Of a stretch of DNA of 64,000 nt, positions 1 through 9,271 are shown one piece after another; the first letter of the stretch is position 1; each line of letters opens with the position of its first letter. The translations under genes were made by a program, and so were the position numbers. Source of the stretch: Ichthyophis bannanicus. Lineage: Eukaryota; Chordata; Amphibia; Gymnophiona; Ichthyophiidae. The stretch covers positions 58,192,955-58,256,954 of the forward strand of contig CM066032.1 in assembly GCA_033557465.1 (NCBI GenBank), in the 5' to 3' direction. The notes beneath the pieces are model-generated. The model saw only the letters and a list, made by a program, of their open reading frames with translations, was not told the origin of the DNA and searched no databases.

Positions 1-690
1 CCACAGGGTGATCCACTCAGGTGTCCCCCTGTATCTTGCAGATCAAGTCCGCCTCCATACCCCTTACCGTTCCCTACGTTCCATCTACGCTAACCGTATG
101 TTTCTTCCCCCTCCCTCCCAAGCACACTTAGAATCAACTCGGTCTTCCGCTTTCTTTTTTCTCAGTCCAAGGCTTTGGAATTCACTTCCCCACTCCTTAC
201 GTTTAGAGACCTCCTACCAATCCTTTAAAGTTAAGCTGAAAACTCACAGTTTTTGTTCTGCCTTCAACCTCCCTCTTCCAGCTCCGTCCCCTTCCCCGTC
301 ATAGCACTAATCATGTTAGTTCCTCAATTCCTCCTTCCTGCGCCTTTGTGTGTTGTCAATGTGTTCCCTCTCGCCCTCATGTCTGCCTCAACCTCCCCCT
401 TCCAGCTCCACCCTCTTCTCCTACATAGTATAAATTATGTTAGTTCCTAATTCCTCTTTCCTGTGCCTTTCTGTTTTGTCAATGTGCTCCCTTCTCTCCC
501 CTCATGTCTGCTTTCTGTATCCCCTGACTGCTATCTGTTTCTATCTCTGTTCTTATGATTTTATGGCGTTCCTTTTTTCTGTTTCTTTTTCTGCAGCCTT
601 CTCTCTTTTTAATTGCTTTTATGTATTGTGAACCGCCCAGATGCTATTTGTATTGGGCGGTATGTAAAGTTTTAATAAACATAAACATAA
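1..690 (+). mobile_element. L2-type LINE, 3' end fragment
   Basis: A frame at 8-304 encodes the C-terminal end of a LINE RT, with the family-typical pattern LWNSLPHSLR followed by an FK..LKTH block. It is followed by about 300 bases of T/C-rich 3' UTR. The element ends in a hairpin (CCGCCCA, loop, TGGGCGG, about 630-660) and an A-rich ATAAAC repeat tail (about 672-695). The hairpin plus short-repeat tail is the arrangement seen in the other L2 copies of this window. The copy is 5' truncated by the window edge, so its length is unknown. The L2 clade is inferred from similarity to the better preserved copies. Confidence 0.7.
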
Positions 691-769
691 ACATATATGT
701 GTCACCCAGAACCACATCTTAATCTGACCTATCTGTGATAGTGGTCATGCAAACCATATCTCATAAGCA

Positions 770-1650
770 TTATGCACATAAGTGACATAAACAGTACTCA
801 CCCAGCAAGACACAGTCCTCATACTGTCCATTCTCAAACTGTTGGAATACTGCTGAGTGATGCAGGATATAGGAGTCATGGGTGGACCCTGGAAACCTAG
901 GAACCACATTCAGAATACGCATATTTGCATCACAAACCACCTGCACATTCAGGGAATGGTAGTGCTTGCAGTGTGGAATACTGCCTCCCTGACTTTGGGT
1001 GGGACCAGGGCAACATGTGTGCAATCAATAGCTCCCATCACATGTGGCATCCCTGCAATTTGCTCAAATATCTGGTTCAGAGTTCTCCATTGTTGTCTAC
1101 TGTCAGGAAATACAATGTAATTCCTTACCCAGCTGACCATGGCTTGCAATACTTGGTGGAGACAGCGTGAGAAGATGGGCCAGCTCATTCCACCTACTGC
1201 AGCCACTGATGTCTGGAAGCATCCAGAGGCAAAGAAATGTAAGGCACTCAGGAGCTTCACCAACCCTGGTATGGCACGAGACTGGCCAGTTAGAGGCTCA
1301 AGGTCAGATTTCAGATCCTCATAAAGCTCTTATATAACTCCTATGCTCAGACAATAGAGGGAGATGACCTGGTCCTTAAGCATGCCCTGGAGCATGGCTC
1401 TGGGTCTGTAGAGGCAAGGCTGTCTGAGGTGAACCTCAGCACACCTACAGTGCCGTGGCTCCCCATACCTGGCCTGTAGGTCCTCAACAGCTGCAGTTCT
1501 GGGTTGCTGTAGGGCTGGACCCCTGCCCATTGCCACTCTCCCTGGCACACCATCTCCCTCATCAAGCAACCTCTCTTCTTACTCATCAAGCAACCACTGG
1601 ACAGTACTTGCAGCAAAGTCAAAGTGAGCCATCTTGGATGACAGGATCTG
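770..1650 (-). pseudogene. Harbinger (PIF/Harbinger) transposase remnant
   Basis: Reading leftward, the conceptual product has the HARBI1-like order: an ELYEDLKSDLEPLTG helix (about 1270-1320), a helical region LLSALHFFASGCFQ (about 1210-1260), then the first catalytic aspartate in AIDCTHVAL (about 985-1010) and the second in FPGSTHDSYIL (about 865-900). The region with the final catalytic glutamate is missing or unrecognisable, and several frames are needed, so this is a dead DDE transposase. It would have cut and pasted a Harbinger DNA transposon together with a Myb/SANT-like partner. I could not identify its terminal inverted repeats. Confidence 0.7.
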
Positions 1651-1689
1651 CGAATACACTGTGCATCAAATAGAGGCACAACTATCAAC

Positions 1690-2838
1690 AAGATCTCTAC
1701 TTCCACCCTCAACTCAATAACCTTGGAAAGCAAAGAACTGGTAACATGCCTAATTTATAGAGCTCCTACAGCCAGCCCTGAAGACCTCTCAACCATAATT
1801 GAGCTAGCTTCCAGATATACTAACAAAGGTAAACTACCCATAATCTTAGGCGATTTCAACCTGAGCTCCTTAACCTCAGCCCATGCCATAGCATTCCTGG
1901 AAGCCTTAACCTCCTTGGAACTCTCCCAGATTATTTCAATGCAGACACACAGCGCAGGTAACACCTTGGACCTGGTCTTCTTACCCTCTACTATCTACAC
2001 TCTGGACCACCAGATTAATCATCAGGTAACACCTGTGCTATGGTCAGACCACTATGCAATTTCCTTTAACATTACTCTTGGCCCCCAGCAACCTAGACAG
2101 CAGCAGCACCACTTAAACTCACACAGACGCGTCAAAGAATTCAAATAATTCCCCAACTTGAGGCCAGCCCTTCAGACCTCCCATCACTGATCGACAACTG
2201 GAAATACATCATCTCACAGGCTGCCACCACACCTCAGAACCCAAGAGCTTCCAAACGAGAAAAAAAGGCCCCATGGTACTCACTGGAAATCAAGCAAGCA
2301 AAAGCCTCCTTAAGAAGACTAGAAAGGCGATGGAGGAGAACAAAAGCACAACCAGATCAACTAGAATACTTGTGAAAACTGCAAGAATATAATGAGTAAT
2401 CCTTAACCACAAGAGGCAACACCACACAAACATCATAATGGCCTCCTTAAATTGCCCCAGGGAACTATTCTCCATAGTGAAAACTCTATCAAGGGCCCCA
2501 GAAAGCCAAGACACTGATGCTCTAACCCCTGAGACCTATTTTTCTTATCTCCGCTGCAAGCTATCTTGTCCACAAGCTCCTCTAAATGAACCCTCCCTAT
2601 CTTTGACAGATCAAACCTGACCAAACACTTGGACCACTTTTTACTCAGTCACAGAAGACCTCTGCACCAACCTACTCAAATATCTGAACACTTCCACTTC
2701 ACCGCTTGACCCATGCCCAACTACCTGGATAAAGACAATGGCACACGAACTAACCCCAACACTCTGCAAGAGAATTAACTCCTCACTCTCACAGGGAATT
2801 ATGCCTCCTCCACTGAAAATCTCATCCATCAGACCACT
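1690..2838 (+). mobile_element. L2 LINE, left part (endonuclease end to start of RT)
   Basis: The frame at 1723-2148 holds the C-terminal half of an apurinic-type endonuclease: ILGDFN, then GNTLDLVF, then the SDH motif. Further frames to 2838 carry the linker (KKAPWYSLEIK-like at about 2263-2295) and the N-terminal RT region with PLKISSIRPL. The element stops at 2838, where a family C LTR is inserted, and resumes at 11369 with the next RT block (YRPISSIPLI). The 4-bp duplication CACT at 2835-2838 and 11369-11372 marks the insertion. The copy has several frameshifts and is non-functional. Confidence 0.8.
2835..2838. repeat. target site duplication CACT (left) of family C LTR
   Basis: CACT precedes the LTR start TGTGGTAAGG at 2839. 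The matching copy is 11369-11372, directly after the LTR end CCGCCACA. The interrupted L2 reading frame resumes across the pair. Confidence 0.8.
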
Positions 2839-2907
2839 TGTGGTAAGGAGAGTGCAGCTCAGCATGGAAATAAAAGAGAAAGAAGAACTTTTTCTTCTTT
2901 TCGGGGG

Positions 2908-3871
2908 ATGGGTGCACTAGAACACATACACCACAGCAAAATCCCTGAGAGAAACCAAGAGGGTAGAGCTAGGTTTAAGCCACTCCCAGACTCCATGACA
3001 ACCCCGGGTAAGAGTAGGAGGTACACGTGGGTGGAGTCAGAGAGGGAGGTGCCCTGCTCAACGTTTAAGTTTGAGAAAACAAACAAAGTTGGGAGAAGCA
3101 GCCAAGAGAGAGGTAGCCAAGAGGGAGGCAGCCAAGGGAAAGGCAGCCAAGCAAGAAGCAGCCAAGAGAGAAGCAGCCAAGAGGGAGGCAGCCAAGGGAA
3201 AGGCAGCCAAGCAAGAAGCAGCCAAGAGAGAAGCAGCCACAAAGAGAGCAGCAGCAGAGACAAGAGCAGCCAGCACTTCAGCCAAGGAAGCTACAGAGAA
3301 GGTTCCAGGCAGAGGACCAAACAGACTGGCAAGAGGGAGAGAGAGAAAAGGTTGGCTTTGAGAAGGCTAAGGCAAGAGTGCTTAGACTCCTCTGATGAAG
3401 GGTCTGTCTGCAGGCAGCAGAAGCCCCAGGAAGGGAAGTGGAGATCTTACCCTGATTCTCTGTCTAGCTCAGAGGCAGAGAAAGTCACAAACCACAGAAG
3501 CCTCAGCCAGGAAGGTGCTGCAACAAGACTCCAAGGTAGGAGAAAGAAAGCAGTAAGACCAAAACCCTGTGTTTCTTGCTCTGACTCTGAGGAGAGGTTT
3601 AGGCCTGAGAAAACCCGGATTAGGAAGAAGGGGTTTTCAGGAGAAACTGAACAGAAGAAGCCCGTTGAAGTCCTACCTAGAGGAGAAGGGGCCATTCAGT
3701 GGAATAGGCTGTTTAAACCTGTTAAAGGACATTAAGCATAAAGTGCCCGAGCGTTTTCAAACTTTGCCAAGATACAGCTCAGCAGAAAGCATGGAGGTAG
3801 AAAGTAAAGAAAGTGACCTGACTTCAGCTTGTTCTGAGATGGACTGTGATATGTGCATTGTGGCTAAGTAA
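2908..3871 (+). pseudogene. LTR-encoded basic protein, family C (frameshifted)
   Basis: The main frame runs from ATG 2908 to 3735 (275 aa). A +1 shift near 3700 would extend it to 3871, where it ends in a module containing SACSEMDCDMCI. That ending resembles the MDCS-containing ends of the family A, B and D LTR proteins. Residues about 55-115 are ten or so five-residue repeats of (G/S)SQxx encoded by 15-bp units. The rest is rich in R, K, S and E, with basic clusters such as GRRKKAVRPK. No known catalytic domain, signal peptide or membrane segment is visible. The LTR location suggests an accessory role, perhaps nucleic-acid binding or nuclear. Function is unknown. Confidence 0.6.
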
Positions 3872-4032
3872 TGGAAGCCTGAGAGCAGTGAGAAGTTAGG
3901 AATTGTAAATACATGTGCTTTATGATTAAGAAAAGAAAGCCTGTGTAAATAATTCTACTACAACACTGGTTGTAAGCTTTGCTTTAATGGGAGAAGATTA
4001 TCCTTTATTTTCTTTGACTTGAGTGTACAACT

Positions 4033-5609
4033 TATCATGCCGCCCGCTCCCTAACCTTGAGGGTTTAAGGAGGGGTTGCCTTGTGATGCCCTTGAGGCAA
4101 TTAGTTGTAGTTGTGTTTAGTGCTTCGAGCAGTAAGGCATGGCAAAGAGAAATTTATTTTTCAATGAGGTTTATTTTTGCCAGTTGTGCAGTTCAAATGG
4201 TACAGACGGTGCAGAAGTATAAATCCAAAACAAGAGTAAAGAAACTTGCTAAACAGGCTTGTAATGCTGTGCTATCTTCAGGAATTCACATTCACTTCAT
4301 GTGATCCAATCATAAAGGTGAAACAGAAAAGTTCCTACAACAGTAGTGCTCCTGTTATAGCAATCACTGGTACATTAACTCATTCACTTTCTACCAGCTT
4401 CTTGTATAGGACGAGTTAAGTGCCTCTGCTATATTGCTTCATATAACAGGTAAACTTTTCCCCTTAATTGTCTTTCTCAATTAAGCATGTAGAACAGTCC
4501 ATTAACATATCCTCTTCAGAGGAAGGCAGAGAATTAGAAATAGGCATTCCTTCTTTACAGCCAGTAACTGGTTCTGAAGCACTGTAGTTAAAACTTGCCT
4601 TATGTTCTAAAAACTCTCTGAACTTGTGGAGAAGTGATTCAGCTGGTGACTTCCCTTCACTTAGCTGGCGTTCCTTTTCTCCCGTGAGCAATTGTTTGCT
4701 AAGCCTCTCTATCTCAGGCTGATTAGCATATTTGTTTGTGTCAGGAAAACAAACATTCAATGTGCTGCTAACGTTATCTCCCCACCTTTCTCTACACATG
4801 GGTGCTGTGCTTGGATACTTAGCAGGAATGGGAGAGTCTTTAAAGAGGTATTTAAAAGCACTGACTTCAGCCCTTTCCTGGCTAGGTTCTTCAGCTAGCT
4901 TGTAAGAATATTCACTTTTATTCAAAGCTTCTCCTTGCTGAAAACAGCTGCCACCATTTTGTCTGACTTGGCTTTTAAAACTAGGGCACACTCTCTCTGG
5001 CTTTTGAGCATAAAACTTATCCACTACTTCTCCCCCACTGGGTACCTTGTATAGAAGTTTTCCCTTGGAGAATTCTTTGTCCTTCTGCCTTTTATTCCAT
5101 AGCTCTGCCTGGTCCTGTAGCCTTGGATCTCTCAGCGTTCTGAAAGTATTCTGCCTCCAGCAGTTCCTTTCCTCCTCTGAGTCTTCCACCACGCTACCTG
5201 CTAGTTGCAGACTATTGGAGGAATCACAGCAGCAAAGATATTTCCTTCCAGACTTTCCCTCTGAAACTCTTGTTTCTCCTTCTGGAAATTCTCTCTGTCT
5301 CTGTTGCTCTCTTGGCTTCTCTCTTAGCCTCGGTTGCTTTCCTAGTTTCCTTTGCTCTCCTGCCTTTTTTTCACTTCCTGGTTTCTGACTATTTAACCAG
5401 GAGCTTCTAGCTTGCACTGCCCGCCTCCTCTTGGGGCGTGCCCAATCAAGAGCTTTACTACTCCCCTCCCCTGAGGTGAGCTGTTCTGCTTGATTAATTC
5501 TAAGTTTTTTTCTTTCTGCCGAGAAATCCCTGCTTTCTCCTGCAGTACCGGCTTCTACCACCGGATGCTTATCTGTGTCCATCGGTTCCTGGGGAGCTAC
5601 TGGGTCACA
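4033..5609 (-). repeat. 3' LTR of family B element
   Basis: On the minus strand it starts TGTGACCCAG (5609) and ends CGGCATGATA (4033). The first 1.1 kb is the LTR ORF. Two AATAAA signals (minus strand, about 4155-4180) lie about 120-140 bases before the end and probably mark the R/U5 region. The segment CCTCAAGGTTAGGGAG near the end (about 4046-4062) is shared with the nested LTRs at 36833 and 43696. Confidence 0.9.
4464..5582 (-). CDS. LTR-encoded accessory protein, family B (3' LTR copy)
   Basis: This 372-aa ORF lies wholly inside U3 of the 3' LTR, with its ATG 28 bases into the LTR. Visible parts are an N-terminal MDTD acidic start, a motif DWARPKRRRA (about 45-55), a Q/R/E-rich basic stretch (about 65-110), a middle part with KLLYKVPSG and FYAQKPERV, and a C-terminal helix LLHKFREFLEHK followed by an acidic SSEEDMLMDCS end. 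The protein in the nested LTR (37263-38414) aligns along its length, so the sequence is under recognisable conservation. The upstream integrase frame reads in phase through the polypurine tract into this ORF, so it may be made as the C-terminal domain of Pol or from a spliced RNA. Function is unknown. Confidence 0.7.
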   Translation of the reverse strand: MDTDKHPVVEAGTAGESRDFSAERKKLRINQAEQLTSGEGSSKALDWARPKRRRAVQARSSWLNSQKPGSEKKAGEQRKLGKQPRLREKPREQQRQREFPEGETRVSEGKSGRKYLCCCDSSNSLQLAGSVVEDSEEERNCWRQNTFRTLRDPRLQDQAELWNKRQKDKEFSKGKLLYKVPSGGEVVDKFYAQKPERVCPSFKSQVRQNGGSCFQQGEALNKSEYSYKLAEEPSQERAEVSAFKYLFKDSPIPAKYPSTAPMCRERWGDNVSSTLNVCFPDTNKYANQPEIERLSKQLLTGEKERQLSEGKSPAESLLHKFREFLEHKASFNYSASEPVTGCKEGMPISNSLPSSEEDMLMDCSTCLIEKDN

Positions 5610-5623
5610 GATCCCCCCCCTTA
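5610..5623 (-). promoter_or_regulatory. Polypurine tract of family B
   Basis: On the minus strand AAGGGGGGGGATC lies directly before the 3' LTR start. It is the expected primer site for plus-strand DNA synthesis by a retroelement RT. Its position confirms the LTR boundary. The tract is also translated in frame between integrase and the LTR ORF. Confidence 0.85.
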
Positions 5624-6014
5624 AGATATCACGGGCTGGCTTTATCTTAATAGCACAGCACGTGATACCACTTATGGACTCTGGGATGTTAAGCTTTACT
5701 TGAGGCTGTTGTCTTGGAGAGTCTATTGTGGCTATCTGGGCTAAGGCTACCCTGTCATGCCATGGCTTTAGGAGGTTAACGTGGTAGACTTGCCTGCGGC
5801 CTTTCCTATTTTACACTAAATATGAAACAGGTCCCACAGGATGCACCACCCTACAAGGGCCCTTCCAATGGCTTTCGAATTTGGGTTCCGTACCCGACAC
5901 CATCACAATGACTTTCTCTCCTATATTTAACTGACGCTGTTTTGTGTTCCTATCGTAGTAGGATTTTTGTTTAGCCTGACTACGTTTTAAGTTTTCTTCC
6001 GCTGCCTGTGAAGT
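5613..6014 (-). pseudogene. Integrase C-terminal region in same frame, with stops
   Basis: The same frame continues past the TGA at 6015-6017 and has a second stop, TAA, at 5811-5813. It encodes a basic KRSQAKQKSYYDR segment and a GPY/F-like module, WKGPCRVVHPVGPVSYL, typical of Ty3/gypsy integrases, then PARDILRGGI over the polypurine tract. Beyond this it runs in phase into the LTR ORF. Two stops in an otherwise well-kept young element may be point mutations in this copy. Readthrough is possible but unsupported here. Confidence 0.75.
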
Positions 6015-8501
6015 TCAGCGTAGCCGTTTCTTTAAATCTTTAAGGAATTCAGGCACCTCTACTTCCCTGGGATCTGGCTCCACCCATTGTTCTTTTAGGA
6101 TGTCCAGAATGCCGCGGGGTGACCGGCCATATAGTAACTCATATGGTGCCGTTCCTAATGAGGCTTGTTTCCTTTCTCGGCATGCATACAGGATAAAGGG
6201 AAGCATGGTATCCCAATTGTCAATGTCCCCCTCCAAACTCCTACGTAACATCCTCTTAATCGTTTGATTTTGTCTTTCGACTAAACCGTTGGTTTGGGGA
6301 TGGTATGCTGATGTTTTGATGTGGGTAATGCCAAAAGCATCCCACACTTGCCCTAAGTACTTTGAGAGGAAATTGCTCCCCCTGTCGGTGAGAACTTCCT
6401 TCGGGAAACCTATTTCACAAAATAGCTTAATAAGTTCCATAGCTATTACTTTGGCTGATGTGCTCCGTAGTGGCATGGCCCACAGAAATCTTGTAGCGTG
6501 ATCTACTACCACTAGAATATAGCGGAATCCTCTCGGAGTCTTAATTAGAGGTCCAACTATGTCTATCCCTATCCTTTGGACGGGCTCTTTAATCACAGGA
6601 GATGGGATCATTGGGACCTCCCTGGGATAGGCTGCAGAGACTCTTTGACAAGTGGGACAAGCCTCGCAGAACTTGGCCGTCTCCTTAAATATACCTGGCC
6701 AGTAAAATCTAGCGAGGATCTGGTCAAGGGTCCCCTGACTGCCCTTATGTCCCCCAATGGGATGGTCGTGTGCTAGCCGTAACACTATATTTTTGAAAGT
6801 GGTCGGCACCACTAACTGCTTCCTAGTATCTCCTGTAAAAGGATTTTTACTCTCCCTATAGAGTAGGCCAGCGGTGAGCAGAAACCTAGGCAGGGTATCC
6901 CTAGTACTCTGGGCCCACTTAAATGTCTGAGTAAGGGCAGGGTCTGCCTGCTGCTCATGCGGAAACGAGGGAAACTTGTTCATCAGTTCCTCGGGCACCC
7001 ATGGCAGCTCTTGCCCGGCCTGTACCTCCGCCTTGTTTCTAGAGCGTAATTGCTTCTCTTTACGCTTTTCAGCCTTTTCCTTTTTATCTTTAGGATCTGG
7101 AGTTTCTATTAAAGCATCCTCAAAAGGAAGAATTTCTCCAAGATCCTCTGTGTGGTCTTCCTCCCTTTCTAAGGGTCCCTCCTTATCCTCTGAGGCTGCA
7201 GACTGGGCCCTCGTGGAGACCATCACGCCTTTCTCATGCAACTCTCGCTTCATCTCTTGATAAAACTGAGGCCAATCCCTGCCTAGAATGACAGCATGAG
7301 GAAGACCTGGGATAACTGCTAGTGGGATAGTCCTACGTGTACCTAACCCGTTTATGTGTAGTTTGTACACTGGGTAAGTGGAAGTTCCACCATGTACGCA
7401 CCTTATCTTCACTGAAGTAATGGGCTGAATCACTTCTCCGCCTTGCTTGGCTTCTATTTCATGCCACAACTCCTCGGAGAGCATACTCAACTCCGCCCCG
7501 GAGTCCAGCAAAGCCTGGGCGGTGATTCCCTGTACTTCTATAGAGAGAAGAAAACCCTGCCTATCTCTCATAGCACTACCCGCTATTAATGCAGTTTTCA
7601 CATGACATTGTCTTTGCAGATGCCCTTCCTGGCCACATTTGTAACATTTTTGTCTAACTTTTCCACCTTTCCATAAAGGCATGCACATTTTTACAGGACC
7701 GCTCTCCTCCCTTCGTGCCCTTTCTGATCTGCAATAACCAGACTCCTGGGAAGTAGAGCCACCTCTCTGGCCTGTAATCTCGGCCTCAATGTATCTTTCC
7801 GAGAGTGCTACTGCCTCCTGAGGGGTTTTGCAATTCTGCAATATCAGAAAAGTACGGATACTGTTTGGAAGAGCGTCCATGTACTGCTCTAATACTAGGT
7901 CATTCAAGATAGACTCCACAGCTCTCCCTTCTGGATTTAACCATTTGTTAAGCAAGCTGCGTATGCGATGACATAGAGATTTTGGAGTCTCACTGGGCTT
8001 CAATTTCACACTCCTCAGGCGAGCGCGATAAACCACCGGAGTGAGCCCCAATCTCTCCCTGATTGCTCTTTTAATCTCATCATAGCTTCCTGCTAAATCA
8101 GCTGGCATGGCACGGTAAGCGGCCAGCGCTTCCCCTGTAAGGGATGCAGCCAGTCTTAGCGGCCAGTGCTTTTTAGGCCACAAGCTACGATGTGCAACTC
8201 TTTCAAAGCTTTCTAAATAATCATCCACATCATCCTTATCTGTAAGCTGTCCAAAATTGAACAAAGTTCCCATCTGTATGCTAACAGGATGTACATTGTC
8301 TGTTAGTGTGGAACCTGTTGTTGAGGCCGGAACAGGCGGTGGCTTCTTCTCTCGAAACAACTCCTCCATCAACTCTAGCAGGGGTTTTTGCTGCTCATGG
8401 AAGCTAGCATTAGCTCTTGCCTGTGCCTCTAGAGACATGTCTCTCTGGCGTTCCAACTGCGTCGCCATCCATCCAAAGACCTCTTTGGCTTCCAACGCCA
8501 T
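6015..8501 (-). CDS. Gag-protease-integrase polyprotein, family B
   Basis: From ATG 8501 the ORF gives 828 aa in one frame. A SCAN-like Gag domain (about 75-240) includes VLEQYMDALP. It is followed by a CCHC knuckle CYKCGQEGHLQRQC (about 285-298), an aspartic protease with LLDSGAELSML (DSG about 331), a charged K/E-rich linker (about 430-520), then integrase with an HHCC finger (H near 577-582, CPTC near 615-618) and a DDE triad: GIDIVGP (about 647), TDRGSN (about 704) and NGLVERQN (about 740). The second D and the E are 35 residues apart, as in retroviral-type integrases. No RT or RNase H lies between protease and integrase or after it. Gmr1-like elements place integrase before RT, which fits this order with RT absent. 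A TGA at 6015-6017 ends the frame before the integrase C-terminal part. Confidence 0.9.
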   Translation of the reverse strand: MALEAKEVFGWMATQLERQRDMSLEAQARANASFHEQQKPLLELMEELFREKKPPPVPASTTGSTLTDNVHPVSIQMGTLFNFGQLTDKDDVDDYLESFERVAHRSLWPKKHWPLRLAASLTGEALAAYRAMPADLAGSYDEIKRAIRERLGLTPVVYRARLRSVKLKPSETPKSLCHRIRSLLNKWLNPEGRAVESILNDLVLEQYMDALPNSIRTFLILQNCKTPQEAVALSERYIEAEITGQRGGSTSQESGYCRSERARREESGPVKMCMPLWKGGKVRQKCYKCGQEGHLQRQCHVKTALIAGSAMRDRQGFLLSIEVQGITAQALLDSGAELSMLSEELWHEIEAKQGGEVIQPITSVKIRCVHGGTSTYPVYKLHINGLGTRRTIPLAVIPGLPHAVILGRDWPQFYQEMKRELHEKGVMVSTRAQSAASEDKEGPLEREEDHTEDLGEILPFEDALIETPDPKDKKEKAEKRKEKQLRSRNKAEVQAGQELPWVPEELMNKFPSFPHEQQADPALTQTFKWAQSTRDTLPRFLLTAGLLYRESKNPFTGDTRKQLVVPTTFKNIVLRLAHDHPIGGHKGSQGTLDQILARFYWPGIFKETAKFCEACPTCQRVSAAYPREVPMIPSPVIKEPVQRIGIDIVGPLIKTPRGFRYILVVVDHATRFLWAMPLRSTSAKVIAMELIKLFCEIGFPKEVLTDRGSNFLSKYLGQVWDAFGITHIKTSAYHPQTNGLVERQNQTIKRMLRRSLEGDIDNWDTMLPFILYACRERKQASLGTAPYELLYGRSPRGILDILKEQWVEPDPREVEVPEFLKDLKKRLR

Positions 8502-8513
8502 CTTGGAACCTGA

Positions 8514-8669
8514 AATAAAAGAGAAACACAGACCAAAGTGCGATACCACTGGATACTGAGTTTTCTATTCTCTTTGGAATATATTTTTTTTTTCCTTCCC
8601 CCAGTCACCACTAGGAGACCCCCCTGGCCCTGGTATCCTCGGTACCCTGGGTGGATACCCTTTACCTGG
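8514..8669 (-). other. Predicted leader intron before gag, family B
   Basis: On the minus strand a donor GAGCCAG/GTAAAGGG (about 8669) and a strong acceptor, pyrimidine-rich TTTCTCTTTTATTTCAG (ending about 8514), flank about 155 bases between the PBS and the gag ATG. The acceptor lies about a dozen bases upstream of the start codon. Family A has the same layout. Predicted from consensus only. Confidence 0.5.
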
Positions 8670-8817
8670 CTCAGGAGTTATACAAGCATGTCAGCAATGA
8701 AGTTCAGCAGCTTCCTGCAGTCCCCTTCCACTGCTGGGCTCGGCAGCACCTCTGCTGGGCTCCTCTGGAAGTCTGGCCTCTGCAGCTCCTGCTATGGTCA
8801 CTTCTTGCGTCTGCAGA

Positions 8818-8836
8818 AATCCTCAATACTACGCCA
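8818..8836 (-). promoter_or_regulatory. Primer binding site (tRNA-Ser-like), family B
   Basis: The minus strand reads TGGCGTAGTATTGAGGATT, starting 4 bases after the 5' LTR end. The 3' end of vertebrate tRNA-Ser has complement TGGCGTAGT, five bases, then GGATT. Both conserved blocks match here at the right spacing. Confidence 0.8.
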
Positions 8837-9271
8837 CTCTTATCACACCGCCCGCTCCCTAACCTTGAGGGTTTAAGGAGGGGTTGCCTTGTGATGCCCT
8901 TGAGGCAATTAGTTGTAGTTGTGTTTAGAGCTTCGAGCAGTAAGGCATGGCAAAGAGAAATTTATTTTTCAATGAGGTTTATTTTTGCCAGTTGTGCAGT
9001 TCAAATGGTACAGACGGTGCAGAAGTATAAATCCAAAACAAGAGTAAAGAAACTTGCTAAACAGGCTTGTAATGCTGTGCTATATTCAGGAATTCACATT
9101 CACTTCATGTGATCCAATCATAAAGGTGAAACAGAAAAGTTCCTACAACAGTAGTGCTCCTGTTATAGCAATCACTGGTACATTGACTCATTCACTTTCT
9201 ACCAGCTTCTTGTATAGGACGAGTTAAGTGCCTCTGCTATATTGCTTCATATAACAGGTAAACGTTTCCCC

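Noticed and set aside
2859..3285. Minus-strand frames with Leu/Ala/Trp repeats that look membrane-like
   Set aside because: They are antisense to the 15-bp repeats of the family C LTR ORF and have no independent support.
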